A stretch of DNA of 64,000 bases, from NCBI GenBank assembly GCA_028023455.1, contig JAQFVV010012529.1:3369933-3433932 (forward strand), read 5' to 3'. Below the pieces are notes generated by a model. It saw only the letters and a list, made by a program, of their open reading frames with translations, did not search any database and was not told the origin of the DNA. The translations under genes and the position numbers were made by a program. Within the stretch, counting starts at the first letter, position 1. Each line of letters opens with the position of its first letter. Source of the DNA: Epiperipatus broadwayi. Taxonomy: Eukaryota; Onychophora; Udeonychophora; Euonychophora; Peripatidae. Of the stretch, positions 15,836-29,945 are shown in pieces.

Positions 15836-16848
15836 TAACGCAGCCTATTTTTTTTTGTATATTTATTTTATTTGGTTTTATCTACTAAACAAACAAAATG
15901 CAAAAATTAAAAAAAAAGTCTTTGTATAAAATGCAGATTACATTGTACAGTTATATATTAAGTAGAAATTGATGATATAAAATTTTATTTTGGGGTTGAT
16001 TGGTCTATGCAAAACTATATATCTATATATAAGTATGTGTATGTAATGTAATACATGTGTATTATATATTGTTATATATATACACATATATCTACACAAT
16101 TACATAAACATTTTATTCAATTCATATTAGTTGAGCTATTATTATATAGAACTCTATTTACTTATCAATATTTATTGAATTTTCAAACAGAGTTTATTTG
16201 TAATGTATATATAATATATATTTTTGCCCTATATTCCTATTTTATGATATTCAGAGTTGGAAATGTGACATATAACAAACAATATATATATAGATGCATA
16301 TATATATTTATTGTATGTTTATATATATTTTGTATATATATATATATTTCCAATTTTAATAGTTTTCAGGCAGCATTATTTGAATAAGAACATTTCTCTC
16401 TTCTCTATGCACAAATATGAGATATTTAAAATGGAATTCAATTTAGAGAATGTTACTTATTTTGAATTATATATCCTGTATATAATTTTATTACTTTTAT
16501 TTCTATATCTCTCTTCCTTCCAATTAATACATATATATATATTTTAAATTGTGGCTTGAAAAATAAACTGATAAAATTTTAATAATGAATAATTTTTTTA
16601 AAACGAATTGGTAGCCTTAAAAATCTATATTAAACAATTATTATTAATGCAGTGAATGAAAGACAGAAAGAAAAAAAATTATGGGTTATCCTGGTGATTG
16701 TTATATGGATAATTAAAGTGCATATTGTTATTAAAAATATGTGATCATTAATGAAGTTTGTCAAATGAGGAAGATTTTTTTTTACTTTTTAAAATTATAT
16801 CATAAACATGTTCTTTTATATATGCATGTGTTGATTTCATCATTAAGC

Positions 16849-16865
16849 AATAAATTTTTAATAAA
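16849..16865 (+). terminator. Candidate proximal PAK polyadenylation signals
   Basis: Two AATAAA hexamers (16849-16854 and 16860-16865) are followed by the U/GU-rich stretch ttttattgtttgtt. This arrangement is typical of an animal cleavage/polyadenylation site, about 1 kb after the PAK stop. In such AT-rich DNA AATAAA is frequent, so this is only a candidate. Confidence 0.3.
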
Positions 16866-19800
16866 TTTTTATTGTTTGTTAAAATTGTAATCATGTTTTT
16901 CTTATATCAGTAATTCTGAAAAAAATGTACAGGTTTGTGTATGTGTTTATATATTTATTTTATATAAAAATATATTAATAGTTAGCATATTCCAGTTCAT
17001 GCCCATATCCTGAAATTTGAAACTGATTTAGATAGAAATGAATTTTTAGTATTTTTTTAAAGTGGCTAGGGAATAAAATAAGGATGAAATCTGTTAGAAT
17101 TCTCATTTACTAGTCACTGATGAAAACTCTGCAATGATGTTTTTAAAAGGGTTTTTTTTTAATGTTAGAAACTCACATACATACACATATTTTCAATTTT
17201 TAAATATTTTTAATTTGCATGTCCTTATCTCAAACTCCAGTTTATTGTAATTATGCACAGACACAAAAACTCAGACACGATTTCTAACTATGCATACATT
17301 TCATGAACAACCTTTGCTCATTAGATGAGACTAGAGGTATTAATCATTTGGATTTTCACTCTCATACTGACAATTTGATATTTTTACATTAAACTTCTTT
17401 CATGAGGTAGGGACTGATTTTTATCACTTTTAATAATTTGTATAATGGTATTAATTAATCACAACTTTGGAGAGATATTTTCAAATTTTTAATCAGCGTA
17501 CAGTCATATCAAAATCCTTCACATTTACACTTGTGTATAAATGTACATATGTATATACATAAACATGTAATATTTAAATTCTGACTTTATCCACTGTTTT
17601 TAATTTTCTAAAATAAAAGTTGTCATTTCAAATTTATATTCAAATTTTAACATTTTTTGTTTTTTTATTAAAAATGTTTATTATTCATATATATTTTTGT
17701 CTATATAAAATCTTAAATTATTGAATTTTTTCAATAATAACAACAAAAATAGTTAAGCTTACATTGAAAGAACTAGGGAATAGAAGATAATAAAATAGAA
17801 AAACAAAGATTAATTTTTATAATTTAATATCTGATAATGGTTTTTTTTTTGTTGAGTCCATAAATCATATATAGGCACACACAAGCATAGATTTTTAATG
17901 TATCTATGTATATAGGATTTTTTAATTGCTACTCAGAAGTATATGAGCATGAAAATTATAAGAGGGAGATAATATTCGGATTTTACATGTTTTCCATGTT
18001 ATTGCTATGCGTTAGCTTATACATCAGTTCTTCTCATATGCTTTCTGAATCTAACCTATATGTTGACATAATGATATGGATCTTTATACCAATCTGAATA
18101 CACACTAATGGCAAAACAAACATTACATCTCTATCATTCAAAAGAAAAAGTAATATTTTATAAAAGTTAATGACTTGTATCTTCATTATAACAGCTAATA
18201 TGGTTCCAAATGACTAAGAAAATCAATATTGCTTTTTAATAATGGCCTATTATATTTCATTAATATATTTTTTAGGTAGTTTAAATTAGTCAATTGCATA
18301 ATCATGTAATTTTTTATAGTTTCTCAGATATTGAAAATATGTAAGGTATAAGTTGAGTTTGCAATTTAAATTTTTATTTTTTATATGTAAATACAAATTA
18401 TAGTATTAACATTTTTTTTTTATTCTTTTATTAATTTCAAGGATTATTGGATAAAATTAAATTTCTTGTTTTTTTAATGCAGGGGAAATTTTTTGAATTT
18501 TTCTTTTTTTAATGGAATATATATGAGAGAGCTCTATGTGTTATTCTTTTTTATAACAAATTTGCTTTACTCTGCTTTTAATATAATAATATATTTCTAA
18601 TTTGAAATCATTTAAATAATTTAAGAAAAGAAATGTTACGAGAACTGTTTGTCAAAAAATATATATATACTTTAGTAAGAGATGTTTGGATATGAAGCTT
18701 TTTTATAATAAAGTATAGTATAAGCATATCATGATAGTATTTAACAAGTCGTTATATAAGGGGAAACATTTTTTTTGTTAAAAATTAATAAATAATGTAC
18801 AAACTTTGAGTCATCAATTATATATAGTCTAGAATACTTGACAATCAAATCATGTTTATAATGTAATCAATAAGTATTATTATTTTTATGTTTTTTTATT
18901 AAACAATTATTTCTAATAAAAATCCTCAAAATATTTGTGATCATCATTAACTGTGTGTCTCCCCACCCCCATTTTTTCTCTCTTCATATATTCACTTCTC
19001 TCTTTTTGCTTTTATTTCATTTTTCTTTTCTCTTTCCCCACATCTTACCTTTTCACCGCCAAGTTCATGTTTACTTGTTAGGCATATTTTTATTGTAATA
19101 TTAATTATGAACCATTAATGATAATTGTAAAAATATTTTAATCTGGAGAATCATTTTTCTAAAAATGGATGTGGTTTTAATAAAAAAAAAAAGTCTTTAT
19201 TATAAACTTCTGTTATATATTGAAATTTTATTTGTTTTTGAAAATCTAATTTAAAATTTATTATATATATTTAGTTGAAGTTTTATGATTAGAATAAAGT
19301 GGTATAAATATTATTTTAACATATTCCAACATATACTTGTGATTTATTTACTTTTATGTAATGATTTGAAAATAAATCTCACATCAGGAGTTTCTGGAAT
19401 TTTGTTTCATATATATTTATTATTACTAAAAATTAAATAAAAAAATAAGCATTGCAAAATTATTTTTTATTAAATAAATTGATGCTTTTTGCTTCTGAAT
19501 TTAATATGCATGGTTTTATCATTTTAGAAATATATATCTACCAGAAGAATGTAGAAACTTTGTAGTTTATGATAAGCAACTAAATATTAGAGAAATTCTT
19601 TATTATTATTTTAATATTTAAAAGAAATACCATGAATTATATAGGTTAATAAGTTAGTGTAATGAAATAGTATACAATCTCTTTTATAGATTTAGATATT
19701 TTACTTCATTTAAACTTCATTACCTATTTTATCATGTATATTAATATTAACTACTTAATTGTGGACACTGTCATCTATTAACAGAAAGTGATTACTAGAT

Positions 19801-22800
19801 ACAGAATAGGTGTATCTTTAGTAAGTAATACATTCCATTAAAATTTTATTTTAGTATTGTACTATATCTTGATAATATTAAAATAGATTTTTTAAATTAA
19901 ACAGTTTGTATGCATTCAATACAGTAAATGAGGATTTAATGTTTAAACTTTATTATACATGATTGTTTAATTAAAATCTAAAACAATTTGAACTATTAAT
20001 TTATCATTTATGGTTTGAATGCTAAATACTGTTATCCGTAAGCATATTAAATAACTTAGCTGTCATATCAGCAGTTTTTTAAATACTACAGCATTTTTGA
20101 AAACTGATAGCTATCCTATATAAATCCCATTTATTATAAAAAATAAAATCTGCATTTGTTTTTTTAAATAAAAGTTTTTTTTATATTTTTTAAAACAACT
20201 ATTTAAAATGTAATAAATGAAATGAAAATATTTTAATTAAAAATAATAATTTCTACTTGTTAAAATGAATCATTTTAAATATGTTATCAAGCTTTAATGA
20301 ATGAAATTGCCAGTATATTTTAGTTTTAAATCAGCCTATGTTAAAAATAATTTCAAATTGAGGATTTTTTTTTTTTTTAAGACAACTGATAATTTATACA
20401 TGTAATAAATTGTAATTTTATGATTTATTCAGACATTTAAAGTTATTTGTCTTAAAAATTGAATAATGCTAGAAGACATTTCAAAAACCTTTAAAAATTA
20501 AATTTGAAAGGAAAGTTTACTTGTTTATATATATATGTATAGTAAATTTACATTTATTATTAAATTTACTTATTGCTTAATGAAGTTATTTTTGTATATT
20601 TATCATTGAGTATGAAGGAATATATATATTTTTCTATATTTTTTTATTCATCTTCTATAACATTTTAAATTATGAAATAAAGCATTTGATTAAGTATATT
20701 TGTTGTTAATAAAAATTTTAACACCCTGGTATTTCACAGATTGAAGATATAAACACACAATCTATTTTTCTCTCTTTTTTTTTACTGACTTATGTATATA
20801 TATACACATACACATACTGGCAGAATAGATTTGATAAATATTTGGATACTGTTATAAAAAGTAATATTTCAAATTTATTATTTCAAATATATTCTTCATT
20901 ATGTTTTTTGCTTCAGATTATAAATTTTTTTTGTTGTCAAGAATAAATAATTTTAAGTTTTTATTTTTAAAAAAGGTTATTTAAGGAAAAGAAAATTATT
21001 TTAATCATTGAAATATTTTTTAATGTATCAAGAATGGGCAATAATATTAAATTTTATTCAAACTATTATTTTGACAACAATTTATTTTTATATGGAAATT
21101 TTTTAGTTGACTTCTTTGTTTTTTAGTTAAGTGGTAATTATCTAATCTATTGATGCTGTCCATCCTATATTAATACTGTCTTTTTTGATATTACTGTATA
21201 AAGTTAACTGCTTATAAGAAGTTGTTTTTAATTTTATTTTTTCTTCCATCATATTAGAATTATTAATTATTTTTTTTGAAAATATTGAATGACTAAAATA
21301 ATAGATTTATCCTCTTTTACTGTTTGAAAAGTGGTTCATCTTTTATACGAAAATATGAAATAATAAGTGATTTATCTCATGCATATTTATAAGTAGAGGG
21401 GTTAAATATATTGAAAGAATAGTTTTTATAATTATTCTTTTTTGTCTATTGATTTTTTTTTTTTAAGATTAAAAAATGTCTGTAGTTGTTATTTAAAAAT
21501 TAAGTTATGTTTTGTGTTATTACTTACAGTCACTTTGAAAAACTATATGCATTTGAGAGCATCTCTTTATACACAAACATTAATTCTAACAATTATTAAA
21601 TAAAATTGCTGTACATAATTTTCAGCATGTATACCATTGCTAATAATTCAGTGCAATACTTTAAATTAATTTTCATAGAAGTGTATAATTTAAATTTTGA
21701 TGTTTTCCAATTTTTTATTATTTGTGATTGTTAAGACAGTTTAAATTATACAATTTTTAAATCTGTATATAAAGTTTTCTCAAAGATTGCTATTACTGAC
21801 TTGTGAATGAAGACAATGTTTAAAAATTTTTTTTTCTTGAATTGTAGGTTCTATAAATTTTTGAAATCAGTAAATATTTTTGTGAATTCCTTGCATTAAC
21901 ATACTTTATTAAATAATTGCAGAGGTAATTTAATAAACTATAATTGCACTGCAGATTGTAAAATATATACATATATTAATGACTGCTGTTATTAGTATAA
22001 GTATTTTATTCAGTATATAAATTAGAAGCTAATTGTATATGTGCATATCTGTATTTGTGTGGGTTAGTACACTTGTATTTAAAGAACTAACGTGATAAAA
22101 CAATTTTGATTTAGAATTTAAATTGTTACTTCATGAATGCATATTTTTTTAAAAATATACTTAAAAAAATTTTGTAACATAAGTAATATCAATGTGAAGT
22201 TTTTTTTTTTTATAAAAAAATATTGTTCAAATTTGATATGCACATTTTTTTTTTAATCTTTTAAAAACTTTCAATTTGTGATTACATGACAGAGTAAAAA
22301 TGTCTGCCAGAAGATAGGTATATGATTTTAATATTTTTTTTATTAGATAATTTTTTTAAATATTCATTTTTGTATTACTATATTCCATTTATTTTTTTTT
22401 AATTGTTGATGAAACATTAAGAAAAAATTTCACAGACAAAAATTATTTCAAATTCCTTTGTACCAATTCTTCTGACTACTATATAATATTGAGCAAAACG
22501 TTTTTTAAATAATATATATATATTTACTGTTTGTATATGTATATAACAATGCTAAAGAATACAATAGTTTTATTAACTTGCTATTTAATATATTTTTTAG
22601 AAAGTAAAATACTTCTAGGAGTTATTTATTTATATAAATATATACACACAGATTGGATGAGGGGATATCTTTTGGGTACTGATATAGTATACATACTACA
22701 TTTGATTTTTTTTTAGCTTCTGCTTTTATCCATTGCATGGAGCTACTGAATATATATATACTGGAATAGTAATAAATTGAACATTTTTGGGGAAAATTGC

Positions 22801-25800
22801 ATTCTTATAAAAATAAAACATACTAAAGTACAAATTCATTGTAAATTTTATATATTTTCTGGGAAATGTTTTTATTAATTTATCCTTCAAATTTTTTAAA
22901 TTTTCTTGTTTTTTAAAATGGGGGGGGGGGGGGATAAATAAGGTCAATTGTTGGATTTTATGAAATTCTTTAAGAAAGAATCAAATCCATTGTAATTGAC
23001 ATATATTTTTTTTTTTATCCAAGAAAACATGTTATTTAATTAATACCTAGTACAATAAAATAATGATTTGGGTTAGTAACCATAAATTAAAACAAAAGAA
23101 GAATAAAATGACATCAATTTTTTATTTAATTTTTATTTTGATTACCTGTGATAAACAAGAGATAAAGTTCTGAAAAAAGATTAGAAAGATGCTTTTTGTT
23201 CACCACTATTTTATTGCCAAGACAGTATATGTTTATCTATGTAAAACTGTAATAATTCAGGGTATGTGATTATCATCTTTAGAATTTTGGTTCAGCCCAT
23301 GAATGATTGGTTATTTATTCCAGTCACCAGATCTATGGAATGCTTTTTTTGGTGGTTACCAATCATTTAGCTATTGTTTTATTTCAGGAAAATGTTTAAT
23401 TTTGCAAGGATAAACTAACTACATGCATAAATATTCAGTAAACTGAATATTTTATTATCATACAAATACAAATTTTTATTTTAAGATTACTTTGTAAAAA
23501 CTTAAAAAAACAACAATTATTTTATGTTGTGAGAAAGTGTTATCGTTTTCAGTCATGAATTAGCTGTAAAAGCTGTTAAAATTTTTGCAAATTATTTACA
23601 TCTTTAGATTACTTTATAAAAAATTATTACAAAAAAAAAAAGAAAAAACTTATTTAAATATAGATAAATGTTGTAAAAATATAAATCTCTTCCATTCTTG
23701 ATGTATTTATTTTTAGATTACTTTATTATAAAAATCTAGATTCCATTTTTTTTTTTTTTAAATATACGTCAATGTCAGAAATATGCTAAAACTTTAATTT
23801 ATTGATTGTTTATCACAGTATGACTTCAGAAGCTCTGCACAGCATTTAAAAGTAAAAACAATGGAAATTGGATTATAGTATACCAACTGCATTAGTACTT
23901 TTGTTTATAGGCATAATTTCAACTCAAAAATCAGCACGTTTCTATAAAAGATTATCATATTTAGCAATAGATAATATACTTCCAGTAGATTAATATACAA
24001 ACTATTTTCCTACTAAGTAAAAGAAAAAAGTCCATATAAATATAAGGAACATAATTCAATTTTTTATATAATGCATTTTAGAAATTGAAATAATTTTTCA
24101 TTTATTTATGGTAGGTTTTTTTTATTACTTTATTTAGTAAATTAAAATTTGTTAATAAAATATATATATATATATTATTGTCTATTGAATTTTATTATTT
24201 TCTTTCCATCACAAAGTTTGTGAGGCAGATTTTTCAGCTGCTTTGATGATTTTTAAATTTTTCTTTAAGATCTCTGTTTTAAAGAATCCATATATTTTAA
24301 AGATTATAAAATTTAAAATGACACTTAATGAACACAATTGAAAATCATCACCCAAACAATATGATAAGAACACAATATATTAGGAAGACAAAATTTTAAA
24401 TGATTATAAGTTCAAATGTAAAGAGCTATAAAAACTTAGCTTATGGAGCCTCATTTTAGAATAAACCTTATGTATTGAAGGTAATTTTAAAAAATGAATA
24501 TGTACTATTGTGGAAAATTTGTTGTAATTTCTACTGAAAATTTTACAAGTGTTTTCTACCATACTCTGCTAAAAAGTTTTAGGAGGGGAGCAATATTTTC
24601 TTTTATGTGTGTGTTAAGAAAAAGTTTGAATAATTGATAATGAGAACAAAAATAACATGATTTCTGACCACTTGCTTTTATTTTTGATAGACAAAATCTT
24701 TCAGTAAGTAATTCTATTACATTTATATTATAATAATCAGGCACCTAAATATTTTTTTTCAAATTAAATATTAAATGTATCTTAAAAATTGTATAACCAA
24801 TAATTAATGCTAATACTTTCTGAAACAATATATTTTGTTAAATGTTGTCAATACATTTTAATTTTTAAAATATAGTAATTCAATTATTAAAAAAAATATT
24901 TTTGTTTGATCAGAAAGTATTTTTATTATTACAATAGCAGATATGTAAAATTAGTTCAATATAGCAAACTATACATATATATATATATTAGGGTATTCCT
25001 TTTATTAAAATTCTATACATTAAATGGCTGATAAATTTGATCTCTTCACACAATATATATATATTTGTTGTTGCCGTTACAAAGCTGCACCTATTTTTAA
25101 CAAACAATTGTAATTGTTTAATAACAAATTTTAATTTCTTAATGCAAAGAAATTAACTATATTTTTTTCAGTTATTAAAGTAAATTTGCGAGTTCATCAA
25201 CTATTTTTTCAATAGTCTACACCCCCCATATAGTTTATGGTTAATGATATTCAATAGTGAACACATTCGCTTTTCTGTTAATCTATTGTAACCATTATAG
25301 ATTACTACATTATATACACACAAATATACCTATTAATTTAAATTGGGGAAAAAAAAAGTCATTTTGAAATATTTTTTTAAAATATAAATTTACAAAGACC
25401 TAAAAATATTTTATATATATATAATTTTTAATTTTTTGAAAGTTTTAATATTAAAAAAAAAGTATTTTTTTTTCCAGATTTTTTCTGTAGTATTAATGTT
25501 TTAGTGAGTTAATTATATGTATTTTTTATTAAAATGAATTTGTTTTGGATTTTTATGTTCATGGACTGTTTTTCAATAGTATACATGCAATTTTCCCTCA
25601 TTGGTTGTATTGAATACTCGAGATATTGGACTTTTATTATATTAAATGAGTTATATTAATGTTTATATATATCCGTGTGTGTATGTATATGCATATTTTT
25701 AAATTATAAAAATTGCCACCAGAAATATTTTTTAAAATTTAAATTATAAAACACTAAAAAACGTTTTGACGAAATAATTACTGACTTAAATATAAATTGT

Positions 25801-26130
25801 GCTAAGAAATTTGTATTCCTTTTTAATATTTTTTTTTTCCAGTTTTTTTCCTTTTCTATTATAGATGACTTCTATGTGAAAAGCCAATTTATAAAATTCA
25901 TAATCAAAGCAGTTACTGTTATGCATTCTATTTTATTTTATTGTTATTTGTGTGTTGGTAAAATGTAAGGTGAGTTATTGATCACCATTAATTATAAAAG
26001 ACAAAAAACAGTTATAGCTGTTTTGATAGAATTCAGTTTTCATCTTCCTCATTTGATAATCATATCGACTCTTTAAAAGTTTTTTTTTTTTACTGAAATG
26101 TAATTTGAATAAATGAAATAACATATTTGC

Positions 26131-26136
26131 AATAAA
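26131..26136 (+). terminator. Candidate distal polyadenylation signal
   Basis: AATAAA followed within 25 bases by a CT/GT-rich stretch (catctctgttgtttagtttc). It lies at the point where the repeat-poor DNA downstream of PAK gives way to SINE and LINE fragments, so it would suit a distal transcript end. The assignment is inferred from position. Confidence 0.25.
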
Positions 26137-26539
26137 AAGCCTTTATTTCTCATCTCTGTTGTTTAGTTTCTTCTATCTTTTGCTTATTCAAGAATATAAA
26201 AATATATTGGAGCGAAAAAAAGTTGTATTAATTTATTAAATTGAGAAATATAGTATAACAAATGAAAATATTAAAAAAAGGTAACATCATAATTTTGATA
26301 TTTCTGAGTTTATTTTCAAATCATATGTATACTGTCTATAAAATAATAATTAAAAGGTTATATTCAATTATGTGCGTTTCTGAGAAGTGAAAAAAAGTGC
26401 ATGCCTAATTAAACAAATTACTGATTGTATATATGCATTTTATGTTCTGTACCTGAAGACCAATAGAGTACTATAATCAAATGATTACAATAGTTTGGCA
26501 TTGCTTGCTACCCTTTTAATACAAGTTAAAGCTATGTCA

Positions 26540-26720
26540 TAAACTTTCATGATCTTTTCCAATATGGATTGGTCAAAACATGTTTATCCATCTAACATGA
26601 GCTGGAACTCACAAACCGTACTTCAAACCCAAAATTTAGGTCAGGGACCAGCCTGGATTTGAACCCACTCTCTAAGCCCCAGACCTAACACCTAATGAAT
26701 AACATAATACTGATGGCACA
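26540..26720 (-). repeat. tRNA-derived SINE-like fragment
   Basis: On the - strand a perfect Pol III B box, GGTTCAAATCC (26665-26655), follows a tRNA-like stretch 'gtctggggcttagagagtg', with a weak A-box-like region further upstream. The local base composition is richer in G and C than the surroundings, as expected for a dispersed SINE. No poly(A) or tail repeat was identified, so the boundaries are approximate. Confidence 0.45.
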
Positions 26721-27059
26721 TGAGAATTAATTTTAATCCGACCCACTAGAAAAGCGGAGAAGACAATGAAACATCTATTAACTATGACTAAACTAAAAAA
26801 AATATATAAGCATGGCTGTACTTTTGGAAGTGGAGAAAAGAGGAATTCGAACTACTCAGACAAGTTGGATAATAAAAATTAGTTTAATATAGTGACAAAT
26901 TGTTTACATACATTTATGACTTAATTGTATACATTAGTATATGTGTGAATGAGCAAGTGGTAGATGATTACATAGTGTCATTCATGCTATTATTTCTCAT
27001 ATGCTCTTTATTAGCTAAATGATATATTATAAGTAAGCACACATCTTTGATGGGTCCAA

Positions 27060-27400
27060 TATTAAGATGCCAATTGTTTATTAAAAGGATTACATAATAT
27101 TGCCATTAACGCTTTGATTTACAGTTCTGAAACATGGTGACTAACATCACTTCGGGGAGCGTTCTGAGATTCATTACAGATATAATACAAACTATGTTCA
27201 CACCATTACGGTTGTGAAAATAAATAAAATACATGTGAAAACATATTTGATTATATGACAAAAATACTTAATGAAACTTCTTTTAATTAGCGCTGGTAAG
27301 AGGAACGCTTATTTTTCCCCAAGGCATATAGATATTCTTAAATACAAAAGTAAGTTACGATGGTGGGATTGTATAAGACTGAAATAAATTTAATTAATAA
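27060..27400 (+). mobile_element. LINE C-terminal relic
   Basis: Two motifs of the LINE RT C-terminal region survive in separate frames. ALIYSSETW (about 27113-27140) corresponds to the 'L.YGSETW' block. SKLRWWDCIRL (about 27350-27385) corresponds to the 'LRW.GHV.R' block. The spacing of about 210 bp is plausible. Stops and shifts elsewhere show heavy decay. Confidence 0.4.
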
Positions 27401-27604
27401 AACTAGAATTAGTTGGCATTTATATATATTTTTAAGCAGAGCACAATTTTAATTTTAGAACATTAAAACTGGACCATGAAGCAAACGAAATAATAAATTT
27501 GCGGTGCTGACATAATTAGCTAAGAAATAACAGGAAAAGTCGTGCTTCTGGATGAGAGACAAAGTGGATAGGCATGCCATGGACATCGCTGACATGCAGG
27601 CCAT

Positions 27605-27736
27605 TGGATAGGCATAGCATGTGCCAGACTTAGGGAATCACCACCAGAGGCCTTTTTATATGAAGAAAGTGGATATGCATAGTGTGTGCCAAACTTATGT
27701 GGATCACCGCCAGAGACCTTTTTATACGAAATAAAT
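27605..27736. repeat. Two-copy tandem repeat of about 66 bp
   Basis: The unit starting tggataggcatag at 27605 and ending gaagaaag at 27669 is repeated, with about a dozen changes, at 27670-27736 (tggatatgcatag to gaaataaa). A partial third unit start lies at 27564. It directly precedes the tRNA-like segment, so it may be part of one composite repeat. Confidence 0.7.
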
Positions 27737-27830
27737 GTGGTTCTGGATAGCTCAACTATCTACGGAATGAGATGAGAAGAAATCTATGGGTTCGAACTTG
27801 TCGCAAACCCCAGATTAGAAGACTAGAAGC
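27737..27830 (+). repeat. tRNA-like SINE head
   Basis: An A-box-like TAGCTCAACTA at 27748-27758 is followed 30 bases later by a B-box-like GGTTCGAACTT at 27789-27799. The spacing and order fit a tRNA-derived Pol III promoter on the + strand. The acceptor stem does not fold cleanly, so a functional tRNA is unlikely. Together with the 66 bp repeats upstream it probably forms one SINE-type insertion. Confidence 0.4.
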
Positions 27831-28734
27831 ATGTAATATATATATATATATACGAAGATAGGCCAAATGTCAGTAACGTAGTACGGGTAAATGTCACTAA
27901 CGACATTGAATAAGATTTACTGTTTTAAAAATAAATGACCCTAGGTTGAATACCATAATTTAGACAAATAATATGCTATGCAGTTATATATGTAGAAAGA
28001 GATTTCCCTAATATGTTAAGATTTTATTTAGTAAAATAAACATTAAGATTTACCCCCTTTTCTTTTCTGATATTTAAAATAATTCAATCCCACCTTCGTG
28101 GATTTTATAACAACAGAATATTTAAGCATATACTATTTTAAGAGTATAAAAAAAATAAAATAACTAGCAGTTATATATAAAAAACAATAAGTCACTCAGA
28201 ATTGAATAAATACTATTTTACAAGATTTCAGAGCATTAATTAGCTTGAGTTCTGGATTCACCCCAGGTAGAAAATCCAGAGTTAAACAAATTTTTAAACT
28301 AGAACAAACAATGTTGACTCATAAAACAATCTGGCGAGCATATTAATTAACTATACATTATATTTTAAGGGAACGTTAATAACCTAATTCATGAAGGTTT
28401 ACTTAAAAAGAAGAAAGAAAAGATTTTAGAAATTCAACTCGTCAGATTGCTTAAAATTGGCATATTAATAATAAAAGCATATATATAAAATCAAGTAATA
28501 AATAACTAAATAAATGACCGCACCAAAATTAAAGAAAGTTAGAGCATATGAGAAAGAATTAAATTTATAGAAATCATTTGAGAGCAATTACATATTAGAA
28601 AAGTTACAAAATTAAATTATACATTAGGAGAAATTGATAGAGTTTGAGATTAGTTAGACAAGTTTTACTTGCAGCTTGAAAATTTACTTTGCACTATTTT
28701 AAGAGTCCGTATTTTAAAGTGCTCATGCATGCCA

Positions 28735-29210
28735 ATTGGTTTTTAAATAACAGCAAGCTTTTATTCAGCTTTCCACAATTCTCCAGTCGGGCTCTTCATT
28801 CTATGGGAGCATGATATAACAGCAGCGGAAGACGACCCCTCACGGGTCAGAAAGGTGACGAGCTTTCTATGCTTACATTTCAACACAGCTTGGATTCAGT
28901 TAACTGTACAGTTCTCTCAAAAGTAGCTAATCTATTGGTGATTTTCTATCGGGCCATTTTATACTCTGCTAAGTATTTCTGGAATGCTTTTAACTACTTG
29001 GTTTTAGGCTTAAAATCTAATCTCTGATCTAAAATCTTAAGTTTCCTTTGTTCATTATTTTTGAAAGATGCAACGTAAGATAATGTTCAAAAATAAATTC
29101 AAATCTATTTCCAGATTAGAAATAGATTTGACAAAATGTTTATGACAAACGAAAATCTTTAATCTTAATCCCCAGACAATTTGGTTGCATCTTCCATCTT
29201 GGATTTTATA
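28735..29210 (-). mobile_element. Possible solo LTR remnant
   Basis: On the - strand a TATAAAA box (28963-28957) is followed about 190 bases later by AATAAA (28765-28760). The intervening 'R-like' stretch is notably richer in G and C (around 28780-28880) than the flanks. TATA box, transcribed leader and poly(A) signal in this order and spacing are LTR-like. No second copy, TG/CA ends or target duplication were found. A perfect 12 bp inverted repeat (29099-29110 with 29120-29131) lies in the putative U3. An unrelated small promoter is the alternative. Confidence 0.3.
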
Positions 29211-29945
29211 AAATATATATTTTAATAGGAAAAAAAAAATACTTTAAAAAGAAAAAGTTGTATAAATGACATAATAATATATTTTTTAAAAAAATCAATA
29301 TTTTGTTAGTATTTTGCTCCTATATATATTTGAGCCGCACCTATGTACTTTAATAAAAAGAACTAATAGTTAATAAAAAAAAAAAATTAATAATAATTTT
29401 AAAATGTTATTGAAACGTTAAAAGTTTATAACTTATACGCGCATCTCAAATATATACATAAAATATACATACACGACAAAAGGAATGGGATGGGATATAG
29501 GGTTTGAATGCAGGTTAGTAGGTGGAAACATGAAACTCAATCTTAAGCTAAGATTGACTGCTTCACATATATATCTTAGTTGAATGCTCTACAAATATTG
29601 AAATAATTATTTAATTACTGGTGATACTATGGCTAACTTGGTTTCATTAATGAACTAAGTACAGTATATTGTTAGTATTTTTTGAAAGATTATAATTAAA
29701 TCCTTTGCTTTCTGTACAAATCATTATTAGTTGCAAAATATAATTATATTTGAATACAAGTATAATTTATATACTTGGAGTTTAGATGTAATTAATTATA
29801 GGGAATTTGAACAAGGACTTTCAAGCTCCCTTTGGCTATCCACTCTATCTCATACAAGCAAAATATATGACCACATATCTCCAATATACCTATTTCATAC
29901 TGAACCAGCACTCATCAGTTGGTCCAGATTATCTCTCACACATGG

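Larger units (their letters stand above)
15836..26160 (+). other. PAK 3' UTR and repeat-poor downstream region
   Basis: Ten kilobases of uniformly AT-rich sequence have no recognised transposon, in contrast to the flanking regions. Open frames within it (such as 16055-16387, 17906-18097 and 22531-22716) are short and low in complexity. A pyrimidine-rich stretch lies at 18955-19070 and a run of 14 G at 22920-22933. Several AATAAA signals are present, so the true end of the PAK transcript cannot be set. The absence of repeats would fit a long 3' UTR but does not prove it. Confidence 0.5.

Noticed and set aside
18955-19070. Pyrimidine-rich tract considered as a splice acceptor region
   Set aside because: No AG followed by a coding-like frame, and the PAK stop codon lies 3 kb upstream.
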